Positions 1 through 5,929 of a stretch of DNA of 6,020 nucleotides are shown here, piece by piece. Location: NCBI GenBank assembly GCA_024409185.1, contig JAKSUD010000060.1, positions 1-6,020 on the forward strand. Reading direction: 5' to 3'. The stretch's first letter is position 1. Every line of letters begins with the position of its first letter. This DNA comes from an archaeon. Its GTDB lineage: Archaea; Methanobacteriota; Methanobacteria; Methanobacteriales; Methanobacteriaceae. Position numbers and translations under genes: made by a program. Under the pieces are notes generated by a model that saw nothing but the letters and a program-made list of their open reading frames with translations, did not search any database and had not been told where the DNA came from.

Positions 1-578
1 AATATTCCAAAACTTTTTTTATTAAATACTTTAAAACCATAAGAACTGTATAATCTAAATGCTCCATCATTTCTAAAATCAGCATCTAATACAGCACGTT
101 TGCAATTTAAATCTTTACCTAATTTTAAAAGATAATCTAAAGCTTCATGACCTCTACCTTTACCACGTTGAGATTCATGAATAGCCAATTCACATATATA
201 AAAGTCATCTTCTTCTACAGTTACTAAAACGAAACTATCTAAAAAATCAACAATAGCTAAAGGTAAAGCTTGAGAAAATTTAAGTTTTTTAAATAACCAT
301 AAAATATCTTTAAAATAATGATGAACTACACCTTTTCCACCATTAAACATTCCAATAATTTCTTTCTCTTCGCTGTCTTCATCATCAAAAAAGACTTTAA
401 ACAATTCATCAGTAACAACATCTTCTTGGAATGCATAAATTAACCTATTTGTAATTGCATCCACACCGGCTTCTTTTGATTTAAAAAGATAATCAAAAGT
501 TCTATAATCCACATCATAGATAAGTTCAGCAACTCTTCTTAAATCATGTAATTCAGGATTTAAATCTCTAACAATCAC
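1..578 (-). CDS. GNAT-family N-acetyltransferase (C-terminus cut by window edge)
   Basis: This minus-strand reading frame is open for 192 codons from a GTG at 578 to the left edge, so the C-terminus is missing. The protein begins VIVRDLNPELHDLRRVAELI (initiator Val read as Met). The acetyl-CoA pyrophosphate-binding signature Q/R-x-x-G-x-G/A appears as QRGKGRG, and the typical late GNAT segment RLYSSYGF follows about 45 residues later. These support an acyl-CoA-dependent N-acetyltransferase fold. The substrate cannot be read from sequence; the region before the signature is poorly conserved and acidic (FFDDEDSEEKE). The GTG start is chosen because GGTGAT lies three bases upstream, while the ATG overlapping it is followed at once by a stop. 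The gene lies 13 bases behind larB on the same strand, so co-transcription is likely. Confidence is high for the fold and low for the role. Confidence 0.85.
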   Translation of the reverse strand, partial: MIVRDLNPELHDLRRVAELIYDVDYRTFDYLFKSKEAGVDAITNRLIYAFQEDVVTDELFKVFFDDEDSEEKEIIGMFNGGKGVVHHYFKDILWLFKKLKFSQALPLAIVDFLDSFVLVTVEEDDFYICELAIHESQRGKGRGHEALDYLLKLGKDLNCKRAVLDADFRNDGAFRLYSSYGFKVFNKKSFGI

Positions 579-581
579 ATA

Positions 582-587
582 ATCACC
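582..587 (-). promoter_or_regulatory. Ribosome binding site GGTGAT that fixes a GTG start
   Basis: On the minus strand GGTGAT is followed by TAT and then GTG at 578. The motif complements the AUCACC at the 3' end of archaeal 16S rRNA. It sits in the 13-base gap after the larB stop codon, which argues for separate translation initiation of the acetyltransferase from a shared transcript. Confidence 0.7.
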
Positions 588-591
588 GAAA

Positions 592-1404
592 TTATTTAGA
601 TTTTTTAGCTATTGTTTGAGCTATTGTTAAAGCATAAACTCCAGCACCAAAACCATTATCAATATTTACTACAGATAAACCTGGAGCACAAGATTGTAAC
701 ATTCCATAAAGTGCAGCTTTTCCTCCTGCACCTACACCATAACCTACAGAAGTTGGAACTCCAATTACAGGAACATCAACAAGGCCTGCAACAACAGAAG
801 GTAAAGCACCTTCCATACCTGCACAGACAATAATTGCATTAACTTCTTCCTCAATCATTTTAGCTATTTGAGGGAAAAGTCTATGAATTCCAGCAATTCC
901 AATATCATAAGAAGTAATTACTTCACATCCACCTTGTTCAACAATAACTTTTGCTTCTTCTGCAATAAAAATATCTGAAGTTCCAGCAGTTAAAATACCT
1001 ATTTTACCTAAATCTTTATTGAAATTTAATAGTTCATTTTCATAAATAATAAGAATTCTACCTTGAGAATTATAATCAAAATTGAATCCACCATCTATTA
1101 AATAACTTAAATCATCTTTTAATAATGAATATTTATCTTTAGAAAGTCTTGTAACAATTAAATTATCCATTCCTCTTTTAATTTTTCCTTCATCATCAGT
1201 GAAATATCTTTTAATAATTTTAAGTAGGTCTTCATAATCTTTACTTTCAGCTAAAATAGCTTCAGGAAAACCAGTTCTATCTTTACGAGAGCAATCAAAT
1301 TTAGCTACATCACCCATTTCTAAAATAGATTCTGCTTTTAAAAGACTTTCACATTTTTCAATAGATATTTTACCTTCTACAAGACTTTTAAGAATTTCTT
1401 TCAT
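592..1404 (-). CDS. larB: Nickel-pincer cofactor biosynthesis protein LarB (NaAD carboxylase/hydrolase)
   Basis: LarB carboxylates the pyridinium ring of nicotinic acid adenine dinucleotide and splits off AMP, giving pyridinium-3,5-biscarboxylate mononucleotide, the first intermediate of the nickel-pincer nucleotide; LarE and LarC complete it. The 270-residue length fits the family. The N-terminal part carries [11 protein letters not shown] (38-48). The C-terminal PurE-like domain has [13 protein letters not shown] (139-151), [12 protein letters not shown] (165-176), [12 protein letters not shown] (194-205), PTSVGYG (217-223) and SCAPG (238-242), ending in [10 protein letters not shown]. Glu198 and Cys239 appear to match the active-site Glu and the Cys reported to attack the pyridine ring. 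The ATG at 1404 is preceded by GTGAT three bases upstream. The gene is divergent from hypF and is followed by a GNAT gene. larC, larE and larA are not in the window, so the enzyme using the cofactor here is unknown. Confidence 0.95.
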   Translation of the reverse strand: MKEILKSLVEGKISIEKCESLLKAESILEMGDVAKFDCSRKDRTGFPEAILAESKDYEDLLKIIKRYFTDDEGKIKRGMDNLIVTRLSKDKYSLLKDDLSYLIDGGFNFDYNSQGRILIIYENELLNFNKDLGKIGILTAGTSDIFIAEEAKVIVEQGGCEVITSYDIGIAGIHRLFPQIAKMIEEEVNAIIVCAGMEGALPSVVAGLVDVPVIGVPTSVGYGVGAGGKAALYGMLQSCAPGLSVVNIDNGFGAGVYALTIAQTIAKKSK

Positions 1405-1505
1405 TTTATCACAATAGTATTAATATCATTTTAAAATACAGTTAAACTAAAAATTTAAATTATAAAATTAATTATTTTAAAATCTTAAAAAATTAGGTGG
1501 AAAAT
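1405..1505. promoter_or_regulatory. Divergent larB/hypF promoter region
   Basis: This 101-base, very A+T-rich gap must hold both promoters. For hypF the best archaeal match is CTAAAAATTTAAATTA (1447-1462), a purine-rich BRE followed by a TATA-like core, which would start transcription near 1483 and leave a leader of about 22 bases. For larB, minus-strand candidates are TATTTTAAAA around 1437-1428 and the reverse of the 1452-1465 core. With this base composition the larB choice is not secure. A near-palindrome GTATTAATAT at 1417-1426 lies between the larB start and its possible TATA boxes. No known nickel-responsive operator is recognised. Confidence 0.4.
1495..1500 (+). promoter_or_regulatory. 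Ribosome binding site AGGTGG that sets the hypF start
   Basis: AGGTGG is followed by AAAAT and then ATG at 1506, an ideal spacing. The in-frame GTG at 1497 lies inside this motif and would need a different binding site, so it is unlikely to be the start. HypF proteins also typically begin only a few residues before the VxGxVQGVGFRPF motif, as the 1506 start gives. Confidence 0.85.
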
Positions 1506-3950
1506 ATGAAAATAACAAAAATCTTAGTGGAGGGTATTGTACAAGGGGTAGGTTTTAGACCTTTTGTATATAGAATAGCAACAGAATTAAACTTAAATGG
1601 ATATGTACGTAATTTAGGAAATGTTGTTGAAATTATCCTTCAAGGAGAAGATGAAAAAATAGCTAATTTTTTAGATAAACTTCAAAATGAACTTCCACCT
1701 ATAGCTAAATTAAATAATTTAGAAACTAAAGAAATTAGCAAATCTGAAGAGGAATGGGAAAATTACACTGAATTTACTATTAAAAAAAGTGCAGATAGTT
1801 TCTCTGGAGTTTCTGTAATTCCACCTGATCTTGCAATTTGTGATAAATGTCTTGAAGAAATTAATGACCCTACTAACAGAAGATACAAGCATCCATTTAA
1901 TGCTTGTACTGATTGTGGTCCTCGTTTTACAGTTATTGAAAATGTTCCATATGATAGAGAAAAAACTACAATGGAAGATTTCCCACTTTGTGATGACTGT
2001 GAAGTAGAATATAAGAATCCTTTAGATAGACGTTATCATGCAGAAGCAAGCTGTTGCCCTGTTTGTGGACCTACTCTTCAATTATATAAAAATACTGAAA
2101 AAGAAGTTGATGATAAATTAGAAAAAATAGCTAAACTTATTGAATCTGAAGACCCCTTAAAAGATACTGCTAAATTATTAGATGAAGGTGCAATATTTGC
2201 AGTAAAAGGTATTGGAGGAACTCACTTAGTAGCTAATGTTAAATTAGAAGAAACTGTAGCTACTTTAAGAGAAAGATTAGGTAGAAAAACTCAAGCTTTT
2301 GCAGTTATGAGCCCAGATATAGAAACTGTCCGTAAATTTGCAATAGTTTCAGAAAATGAAGAAAAAACTCTTTTATCTAAAGAAAGACCTATTGTTATTT
2401 TGAAAAAATCAGAAAATTATGCTTTTGCAGAGTCTGTTTCACCTAAATTACATAATATTGGTGTAATGTTACCTTATGCACCTCTACATCATCTTTTATT
2501 TAATGAAACTGATACTCCTGCATACATTATGACTTCAGCTAATGTTCCTGGAGAACCTATGATGATTACAAATGAAGAGATTTTAGGAAATCTCAATGAA
2601 ATAGCTGATTATTATTTAGTTCATAATAGAAGAATTCTTAATAGATGTGATGATTCTGTAGTAAGATTTAGAAGTAATGAATTATCATTTATTAGACGTT
2701 CAAGAGGTTATACTCCAGACCCATATGACTTAAAAGGAAAATACACAAACTTAAATCCTAAATTTGATGACTTAAACATTCTAACTCTTGGTCCTGAGCT
2801 TGATGTTACCTTTACTTTACTTAAACAATCAAAAGCATATACATCACAACATATTGGTAATACTAATAAATTTAGAACATACCAATTCCTTAAAGAAGCT
2901 ATTAATCATATGATGGGAATTACAAAAACTACCCATTTCGATGCAATTGCTTGTGATTTACATCCACAATTCTTTACAACAAAATTAGCTAAAGAACTAG
3001 CAGAGGAATATGATTGTCCTCTTATCCAAGTTCAACATCACCATGCTCATGGAATAGCTTTAGTAAACGACCATATTTTAGATAGTAGCGAAGATGATGG
3101 TATGATTATAATAGCTGCTGATGGAGTTGGATATGGTGAGGATAGTGGTGCTTGGGGAGGAGAAATCCTTTATACAAATATTAAAGATTATGAAAGATTA
3201 GGTTCTTTAATGCCTCAAAATATGCCTGGAGGAGATCTTTGTACTAAATATCCTGTACGTATGTTAACAGCTATTTTAACAAATCAAGATAGTGATTTTG
3301 ATAAAGAAAACTTTAATCAAACATCAGTTAGTGAGCTAATGAAAAATAGCTATTTAGATTATTTCCCACAAAAAGAAATGGAAATAAAAATGTTATTTAA
3401 ACAAATAGAATCTAACCTTAATGTTGGTATAAGTACAAGTACAGGAAGAATTCTTGATTCAATTTCTACAGCATTACATATTTGTAGTGAACGTAATTAT
3501 GAAGGAGAAGCTTCTATGAAACTTGAATCCTTTGCATTTGGTCTTGATTTATCTAATAACCAAAATAAAATAGCAATTGATTCATTTGATGATTATCCAA
3601 TTATTATAAAAGAATATGAAAATAGACTTATTTTAGATACAACAGCTATTTTAAGATATATTATTAAAAAAATCCAAGATGGAGAAGACTTACAAAAAAT
3701 AGCTATTACAGGACAAAAAGCAGTGAGTATTGGTCTTGCAGAATTATCTATTCAATGTGCTGATAAAAAAGGAGTTAAAACAATTGGAGCAACTGGAGGT
3801 TGTTTCTATAATGAAGCTATAACAGCACATATTAAAGAATATATTGAATCAAAAGGATATAAATTTATACAACATATAACCTCTTGTCCAGGAGATGGTT
3901 CTGTATCTCTAGGTCAAGCTATTGTTGCTGGTGTAAATTTAATTGATTAA
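1506..3950 (+). CDS. hypF: [NiFe]-hydrogenase maturation carbamoyltransferase HypF
   Basis: HypF is a cytoplasmic protein that uses carbamoyl phosphate and ATP to form carbamoyl-adenylate and passes the carbamoyl group to the C-terminal Cys of HypE, where it becomes the CN ligand of the hydrogenase iron. From ATG 1506 it has 814 residues, somewhat longer than E. coli HypF (about 750). All domains are present. They are an acylphosphatase domain (VQGVGFRPF at 12-20, GYVRNLGN), paired zinc fingers (Cys 112/115, 134/137, 162/165 and 184/187), a YrdC-like domain (KGIGGTHL at 234-241, SKERPIVIL, MTSANVPGEPM) and a Kae1-like domain with the metal-binding HHHAH (511-515). The usual PxNDGG near the C-terminus is CPGDGS here, keeping the Asp. 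It serves the methanogen's [NiFe]-hydrogenases. No other hyp gene is adjacent. It converges on the downstream regulator. Confidence 0.96.
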   Translation: MKITKILVEGIVQGVGFRPFVYRIATELNLNGYVRNLGNVVEIILQGEDEKIANFLDKLQNELPPIAKLNNLETKEISKSEEEWENYTEFTIKKSADSFSGVSVIPPDLAICDKCLEEINDPTNRRYKHPFNACTDCGPRFTVIENVPYDREKTTMEDFPLCDDCEVEYKNPLDRRYHAEASCCPVCGPTLQLYKNTEKEVDDKLEKIAKLIESEDPLKDTAKLLDEGAIFAVKGIGGTHLVANVKLEETVATLRERLGRKTQAFAVMSPDIETVRKFAIVSENEEKTLLSKERPIVILKKSENYAFAESVSPKLHNIGVMLPYAPLHHLLFNETDTPAYIMTSANVPGEPMMITNEEILGNLNEIADYYLVHNRRILNRCDDSVVRFRSNELSFIRRSRGYTPDPYDLKGKYTNLNPKFDDLNILTLGPELDVTFTLLKQSKAYTSQHIGNTNKFRTYQFLKEAINHMMGITKTTHFDAIACDLHPQFFTTKLAKELAEEYDCPLIQVQHHHAHGIALVNDHILDSSEDDGMIIIAADGVGYGEDSGAWGGEILYTNIKDYERLGSLMPQNMPGGDLCTKYPVRMLTAILTNQDSDFDKENFNQTSVSELMKNSYLDYFPQKEMEIKMLFKQIESNLNVGISTSTGRILDSISTALHICSERNYEGEASMKLESFAFGLDLSNNQNKIAIDSFDDYPIIIKEYENRLILDTTAILRYIIKKIQDGEDLQKIAITGQKAVSIGLAELSIQCADKKGVKTIGATGGCFYNEAITAHIKEYIESKGYKFIQHITSCPGDGSVSLGQAIVAGVNLID

Positions 3951-3980
3951 TAAAACCAGGAATAGAGAAAATAACTTAAA

Positions 3981-4024
3981 TTTAGAAAAAATAGAGCAAA
4001 TAAATTAGATTTAATAAAAATAGA
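3981..4024 (-). terminator. Oligo-T terminator candidates for the regulator gene
   Basis: Archaeal RNA polymerase stops at runs of T in the non-template strand. Reading the minus strand after the regulator stop codon there is CTATTTTTATT (4024-4014), then CTATTTTTTCT (3993-3983). Both lie in the 132-base gap between the convergent genes. Plain A+T richness could produce such runs, so the assignment is tentative. Confidence 0.4.
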
Positions 4025-4028
4025 TAAA

Positions 4029-4043
4029 ATATACTAAGTATAT
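4029..4043. repeat. Short inverted repeat between convergent genes
   Basis: ATATAC, a three-base spacer TAA, then GTATAT form a perfect 6-bp inverted repeat in the middle of the hypF/regulator gap. It may help termination from either side, but it is weak and A+T-only apart from one G-C pair, so chance is possible. Confidence 0.3.
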
Positions 4044-4080
4044 AATAAAAGAACTTAAAGAAATGAGATAATAAAAGTAA

Positions 4081-4094
4081 ATTTAATATTTTTT
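4081..4094 (+). terminator. Oligo-T terminator candidate for hypF
   Basis: No T run occurs on the plus strand in the 132 bases directly after hypF. The first good one is ATTTAATATTTTTT, with six T at 4089-4094, which overlaps the last codons of the convergent regulator gene. If used, the hypF and regulator transcripts overlap at their 3' ends. Confidence 0.35.
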
Positions 4095-4586
4095 AGAAGT
4101 TCTCTCTAAAATGTATTCTGCTCTTTCTTTAAGATTATCATATAAACGAATTTGACTTTTTAATTCTTCAATAGCTTCGGTATGACCTTGATCTATTCTT
4201 TTTTCAATTTCTAATAATTTAGACCATTCATCTCCTGAAGGTAATTGAGGTGTATTTCTTATATCATCTGTGATATTAACATTAAAACTATTTTTTGTAA
4301 TTGTAATTTGTACATTAACATCATTAGGCATGTCATAGTATTTACGAGGACGGCCTCTTACTACTTTTTTATAGGAAGATTCTAAGATACCAACTTCTTC
4401 CATCGCTCTTAAATGCTCAATAATAGCTTTTTGACCAATTTGAAGTTCTTGAGAGATTTCACTAACAAATCTTGGTTCTTCCCTAAGTAAATCAATGATG
4501 TCACGTCTTGTTTTACATCCCATTACATCAAGGATAGCTTCCATACCAACATCATCTTGTGAATAATTTGTTATATTATCAATCAT
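4083..4586 (-). CDS. ArsR-type winged-helix transcriptional regulator, likely heat-shock repressor
   Basis: The 167-residue protein has one N-terminal winged helix-turn-helix. A first helix VMGCKTRRDIIDLL (21-34) leads into EEPRFVSEISQEL and the recognition helix QKAIIEHLRAMEEVGIL (52-68), then a basic wing VVRGRPRKYYDM (75-86). This is the ArsR-like pattern common in archaea. The C-terminal part (about 117-163) is helical and charged and may mediate dimerisation; no metal-binding ELxVCDL motif is seen, so metal sensing is unlikely. The gene is divergent from grpE-dnaK, and its upstream region is full of GTTACT-type repeats. A. fulgidus HSR1 and P. furiosus Phr are archaeal regulators of related type that control heat-shock genes; assigning that role here is inference from context. 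The start is uncertain: no clear ribosome binding site precedes ATG 4586, and Met15 (ATG at 4544) is an alternative that keeps the whole DNA-binding domain. Confidence 0.8.
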   Translation of the reverse strand: MIDNITNYSQDDVGMEAILDVMGCKTRRDIIDLLREEPRFVSEISQELQIGQKAIIEHLRAMEEVGILESSYKKVVRGRPRKYYDMPNDVNVQITITKNSFNVNITDDIRNTPQLPSGDEWSKLLEIEKRIDQGHTEAIEELKSQIRLYDNLKERAEYILERTSKKY

Positions 4587-4614
4587 TATTATATATTATA
4601 TAGTTCCCCTTTAT

Positions 4615-4667
4615 TAACTTTTTGTTACTAAAAACCGAAATCTTTAAATAACATTTAGTAACAAAAA
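4615..4667. promoter_or_regulatory. Operator candidate A/B: 14-bp perfect inverted repeat around a promoter core
   Basis: TTTTTGTTACTAAA (4619-4632) and its exact reverse complement TTTAGTAACAAAAA (4654-4667) face each other across 21 bases. The spacer contains CCGAAATCTTTAAATA, a good BRE plus TATA match. The left arm also contains the small palindrome TAAC-TTTTT-GTTA (4615-4627). Its layout matches the TAAC-N5-GTTA core of the CTAAC-N5-GTTAG site that I recall being reported for A. fulgidus HSR1. A protein bound to both arms would occlude TBP/TFB, consistent with autoregulation of the adjacent regulator. Confidence 0.7.
4635..4650 (+). promoter_or_regulatory. Archaeal BRE/TATA promoter core between the operator arms
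   Basis: CCGAAAT (BRE-like) directly precedes CTTTAAATA (TATA-like). Read on the plus strand, transcription would begin near 4673, about 440 bases before grpE. The core also reads as TATTTAAA on the minus strand, where it would start a transcript near 4620 and give the regulator a leader of roughly 30 bases. The plus-strand match is the better of the two. Both directions may be used. Confidence 0.5.
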
Positions 4668-4684
4668 TAAAAACAGAGAAAAGA

Positions 4685-4699
4685 TAACTTTTTGTTACT
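4685..4699. promoter_or_regulatory. Operator candidate C, exact copy of A
   Basis: TAACTTTTTGTTACT recurs here, identical over 15 bases to 4615-4629 and exactly 70 bp away. It again holds the TAAC-N5-GTTA palindrome. It lies just downstream of the transcription start predicted from the 4635-4650 core on the plus strand. Confidence 0.6.
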
Positions 4700-4800
4700 T
4701 TAATATATTTGGCAATGAAAACTCAATTATAAAACTAAAATCCTAAAATATAACCAAAATTAAAATTAGCAAAAAACATCCTCAAAGACAAATAAAAAAA

Positions 4801-4851
4801 TTTAACATTTGTTAAAAATTTCTTATTTGTTACTACAAACATATAACAAAT
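4801..4851. promoter_or_regulatory. Operator candidates D/E: three ATTTGTTA octamers
   Basis: ATTTGTTA occurs at 4807-4814 and 4825-4832 and inverted (TAACAAAT) at 4844-4851, spaced 18 and 19 bp, close to two helical turns. The first is part of the palindrome TTTAAC-ATTT-GTTAAA (4801-4816). The second continues as TTTGTTACTA, identical to box A. The last arm overlaps the TATA-like element at 4841-4846. The same octamer also occurs at 4566-4573, inside the first codons of the regulator gene. Confidence 0.55.
4834..4846 (+). promoter_or_regulatory. Candidate proximal promoter for the structured RNA/grpE
   Basis: TACAAAC followed by ATATAA (4841-4846) resembles a BRE/TATA pair. It predicts a start near 4868-4871, immediately before the foldable segment that begins at 4877. 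Overlap with the inverted octamer at 4844-4851 would place it under the control of the same DNA-binding protein. In such A+T-rich DNA the match alone is weak; the position is the stronger argument. Confidence 0.4.
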
Positions 4852-4876
4852 CAATAAAAATTAATTTAGGAGAAAA

Positions 4877-5030
4877 ATATTTAATTACACATATTTTCAA
4901 ATCCTCTTTAAAAATCACACTATAACCAAGAATTCTAAACACACCAGAATTCTTATAGTAATAGATTAAACATCCAAACACGTCAAATTAAATTAATCTA
5001 AACTTACCTATAAAATATGTAATTAAATAT
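4877..5030 (+). ncRNA. Candidate structured RNA (three-way fold), grpE leader or small RNA
   Basis: Bases 4877-4897 pair with 5012-5030 over 19 bp with one 2-base bulge (closing stem P1). Inside are two further stems. In P2, ACTAT (4919-4923) pairs with ATAGT (4955-4959), and AAGAATTCT (4928-4936) pairs with AGAATTCTT (4946-4954), with an AACC bulge on one side and a 9-base loop. In P3, TAGATTAA (4962-4969) pairs with TTAATCTA (4993-5000). Together they form a closed three-way junction. P2 could alternatively lengthen by AATC (4913-4916) with GATT (4964-4967), in competition with P3. No known RNA family is recognised. The strand is assumed from the predicted promoter and grpE direction. The stems are mostly A-U pairs, so the fold would be heat-labile. 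Confidence 0.45.
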
Positions 5031-5043
5031 GCTGAATATATTC

Positions 5044-5080
5044 AAAGGAGCTTATCGCTCTCTTTCTCTATTTTATACTT
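5044..5080 (+). terminator. Hairpin followed by a T-rich tract before grpE
   Basis: AAAG-GAGC (5044-5051) pairs with GCTC-t-CTTT (5057-5065) around the loop TTATC, with one bulged T. It is the most GC-rich stem in the 527-base gap. CTCTATTTTATACTT follows. It may end a separate small RNA starting near 4870, or it may be one more stem of the grpE leader. The following TTTATACTT (5072-5080) could instead be a TATA box giving grpE a leader of about ten bases. Confidence 0.35.
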
Positions 5081-5113
5081 ATCATATTATTAATTAAAAA
5101 GCAAGGTGAAGAA

Positions 5114-5740
5114 ATGGCTAAAAAAGAAAAAGATTTGAATTCTGAAGAAGAACTCAACTCTGAAGAAGACATTGATTCAAAAGATCAGATTAATTCTGAA
5201 GAAGAAGTTAAAGATGAAGAATCTAAACCCCCTAAAACTGAATCTTCTAAAGAAGATGAAGAATTAGCTAAATTAAAAGAAACCCTTTCACAAAAAGAAG
5301 AAGAAAATTTAGAACTTAAATCACATCTTCAAAGACTTCAAGCAGATTTTGAAAACTTTAGAAGACAATCTGATAAGCAAAAAGAAGATATTGTAAGATT
5401 TGCAAATGAGCAACTTATCATAAAATTCATTGATGTTTATGAAGATATGGAAAGAGTTCTTGAAAATTCAACAAATGATGAAGAATTGAAAGAAGGTTAT
5501 GATTTAATCTACTCTAAAATGAAAAATTCTTTAGAAAAAGAAGGATTAGAAGTAATTCCGGCTGTAGGTGAAAAATTCGATATAAACAAGCATGAAGCAC
5601 TTCTTGTAGTAGATAGTCCAGATCATGAAAACAATGAAATCGTTGATGAACTTATGAAAGGATACACTTTAAAAGATAAAGTAATTAAATATTCTAAAGT
5701 AAGAGTTTGTAAAAAGAAAGCTCCTAAAAAAGAAGAATAA
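5114..5740 (+). CDS. grpE: Nucleotide exchange factor GrpE
   Basis: GrpE is the cytoplasmic co-chaperone that releases ADP from DnaK. The 208-residue length is close to that of bacterial GrpE. An acidic, disordered tail (1-50) with repeated NSEEE units precedes a long coiled-coil helix (about 48-105). The dimer/helix region LQRLQADFENFRRQ (72-85) and the four-helix-bundle part follow. The DnaK-contacting beta domain carries VGEKFDINKHEALLVV (151-166), then GYTLKDKVIKYSKVRVCKK (183-201). The start ATG is preceded by AAGGTGA at 5104-5110 (good spacing). dnaK follows after 189 bases on the same strand. DnaK, GrpE and DnaJ are thought to have entered archaea from bacteria, and many hyperthermophilic archaea lack them. 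Repeat elements far upstream suggest control by the divergent regulator. Confidence 0.96.
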   Translation: MAKKEKDLNSEEELNSEEDIDSKDQINSEEEVKDEESKPPKTESSKEDEELAKLKETLSQKEEENLELKSHLQRLQADFENFRRQSDKQKEDIVRFANEQLIIKFIDVYEDMERVLENSTNDEELKEGYDLIYSKMKNSLEKEGLEVIPAVGEKFDINKHEALLVVDSPDHENNEIVDELMKGYTLKDKVIKYSKVRVCKKKAPKKEE

Positions 5741-5929
5741 TTAATTATTAGAAATTTATACAAAATAAAAAAAATCATGATTATAAAAAGTTTATAAAAA
5801 CTTTATAATAATAAAAATATTCTGATTATATAATTTAATTAAATAATTTAATTATGTTTTAATATTTATTATATAAGCAAATTTTAAAAAGAAAAAAATA
5901 AAACAAAAAATTCAATCAAGGTGAATATT
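5741..5929. repeat. A+T-rich grpE-dnaK gap with short repeats
   Basis: ATAATTTAATTA occurs twice in tandem (5830-5841 and 5843-5854). AAAGTTT (5787-5793) and AAACTTT (5798-5804) form a 7-bp hairpin around ATAA, extendable by TTAT/ATAA across a 2-base bulge. TGATTATA is repeated on either side of that hairpin. No gene and no TTTGTTACT-type box is present. The short repeats may be ordinary consequences of base composition. Confidence 0.4.
5869..5876 (+). promoter_or_regulatory. Candidate dnaK TATA box
   Basis: TTATATAA would start transcription near 5900, leaving about 30 bases before dnaK, with the AAGGTGA ribosome binding site (5918-5924) inside the leader. No clear BRE stands out. It suggests dnaK may have its own promoter in addition to read-through from grpE. 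Confidence 0.4.

Noticed and set aside
612..833. Plus-strand 73-codon open frame rich in Gln, Leu and His
   Set aside because: It lies entirely antisense to the well-supported larB and its composition is what the reverse of an A+T-rich gene gives; no ribosome binding site or family resemblance.
1497..1505. GTG at 1497 as the hypF start
   Set aside because: The GTG is inside the AGGTGG ribosome binding site, and ATG 1506 has ideal spacing to it.
4715..4732. Plus-strand ATG with a five-codon frame (MKTQL)
   Set aside because: Too short and without a ribosome binding site.
4735..4842. Minus-strand 35-codon hydrophobic reading frame (MFVVTNKKFL...)
   Set aside because: No convincing ribosome binding site, it runs through the operator-like repeats, and its Phe-rich composition follows from T-rich DNA.
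4877..5030. Miniature inverted-repeat transposable element
   Set aside because: The terminal arms fit, but no flanking target-site duplication was found and the interior forms stems of its own. Kept only as an alternative to a structured RNA.
5029..5097. 22-codon upstream reading frame (MLNIFKGAYRSLSLF...) ending 16 bases before grpE
   Set aside because: No ribosome binding site precedes its ATG, which lies in the closing stem of the predicted fold. It could be a leader peptide, but nothing supports translation.
5787..5808. Hairpin in the grpE-dnaK gap as a terminator
   Set aside because: It is almost purely A-T and has no T run directly after it; read-through into dnaK is at least as likely.
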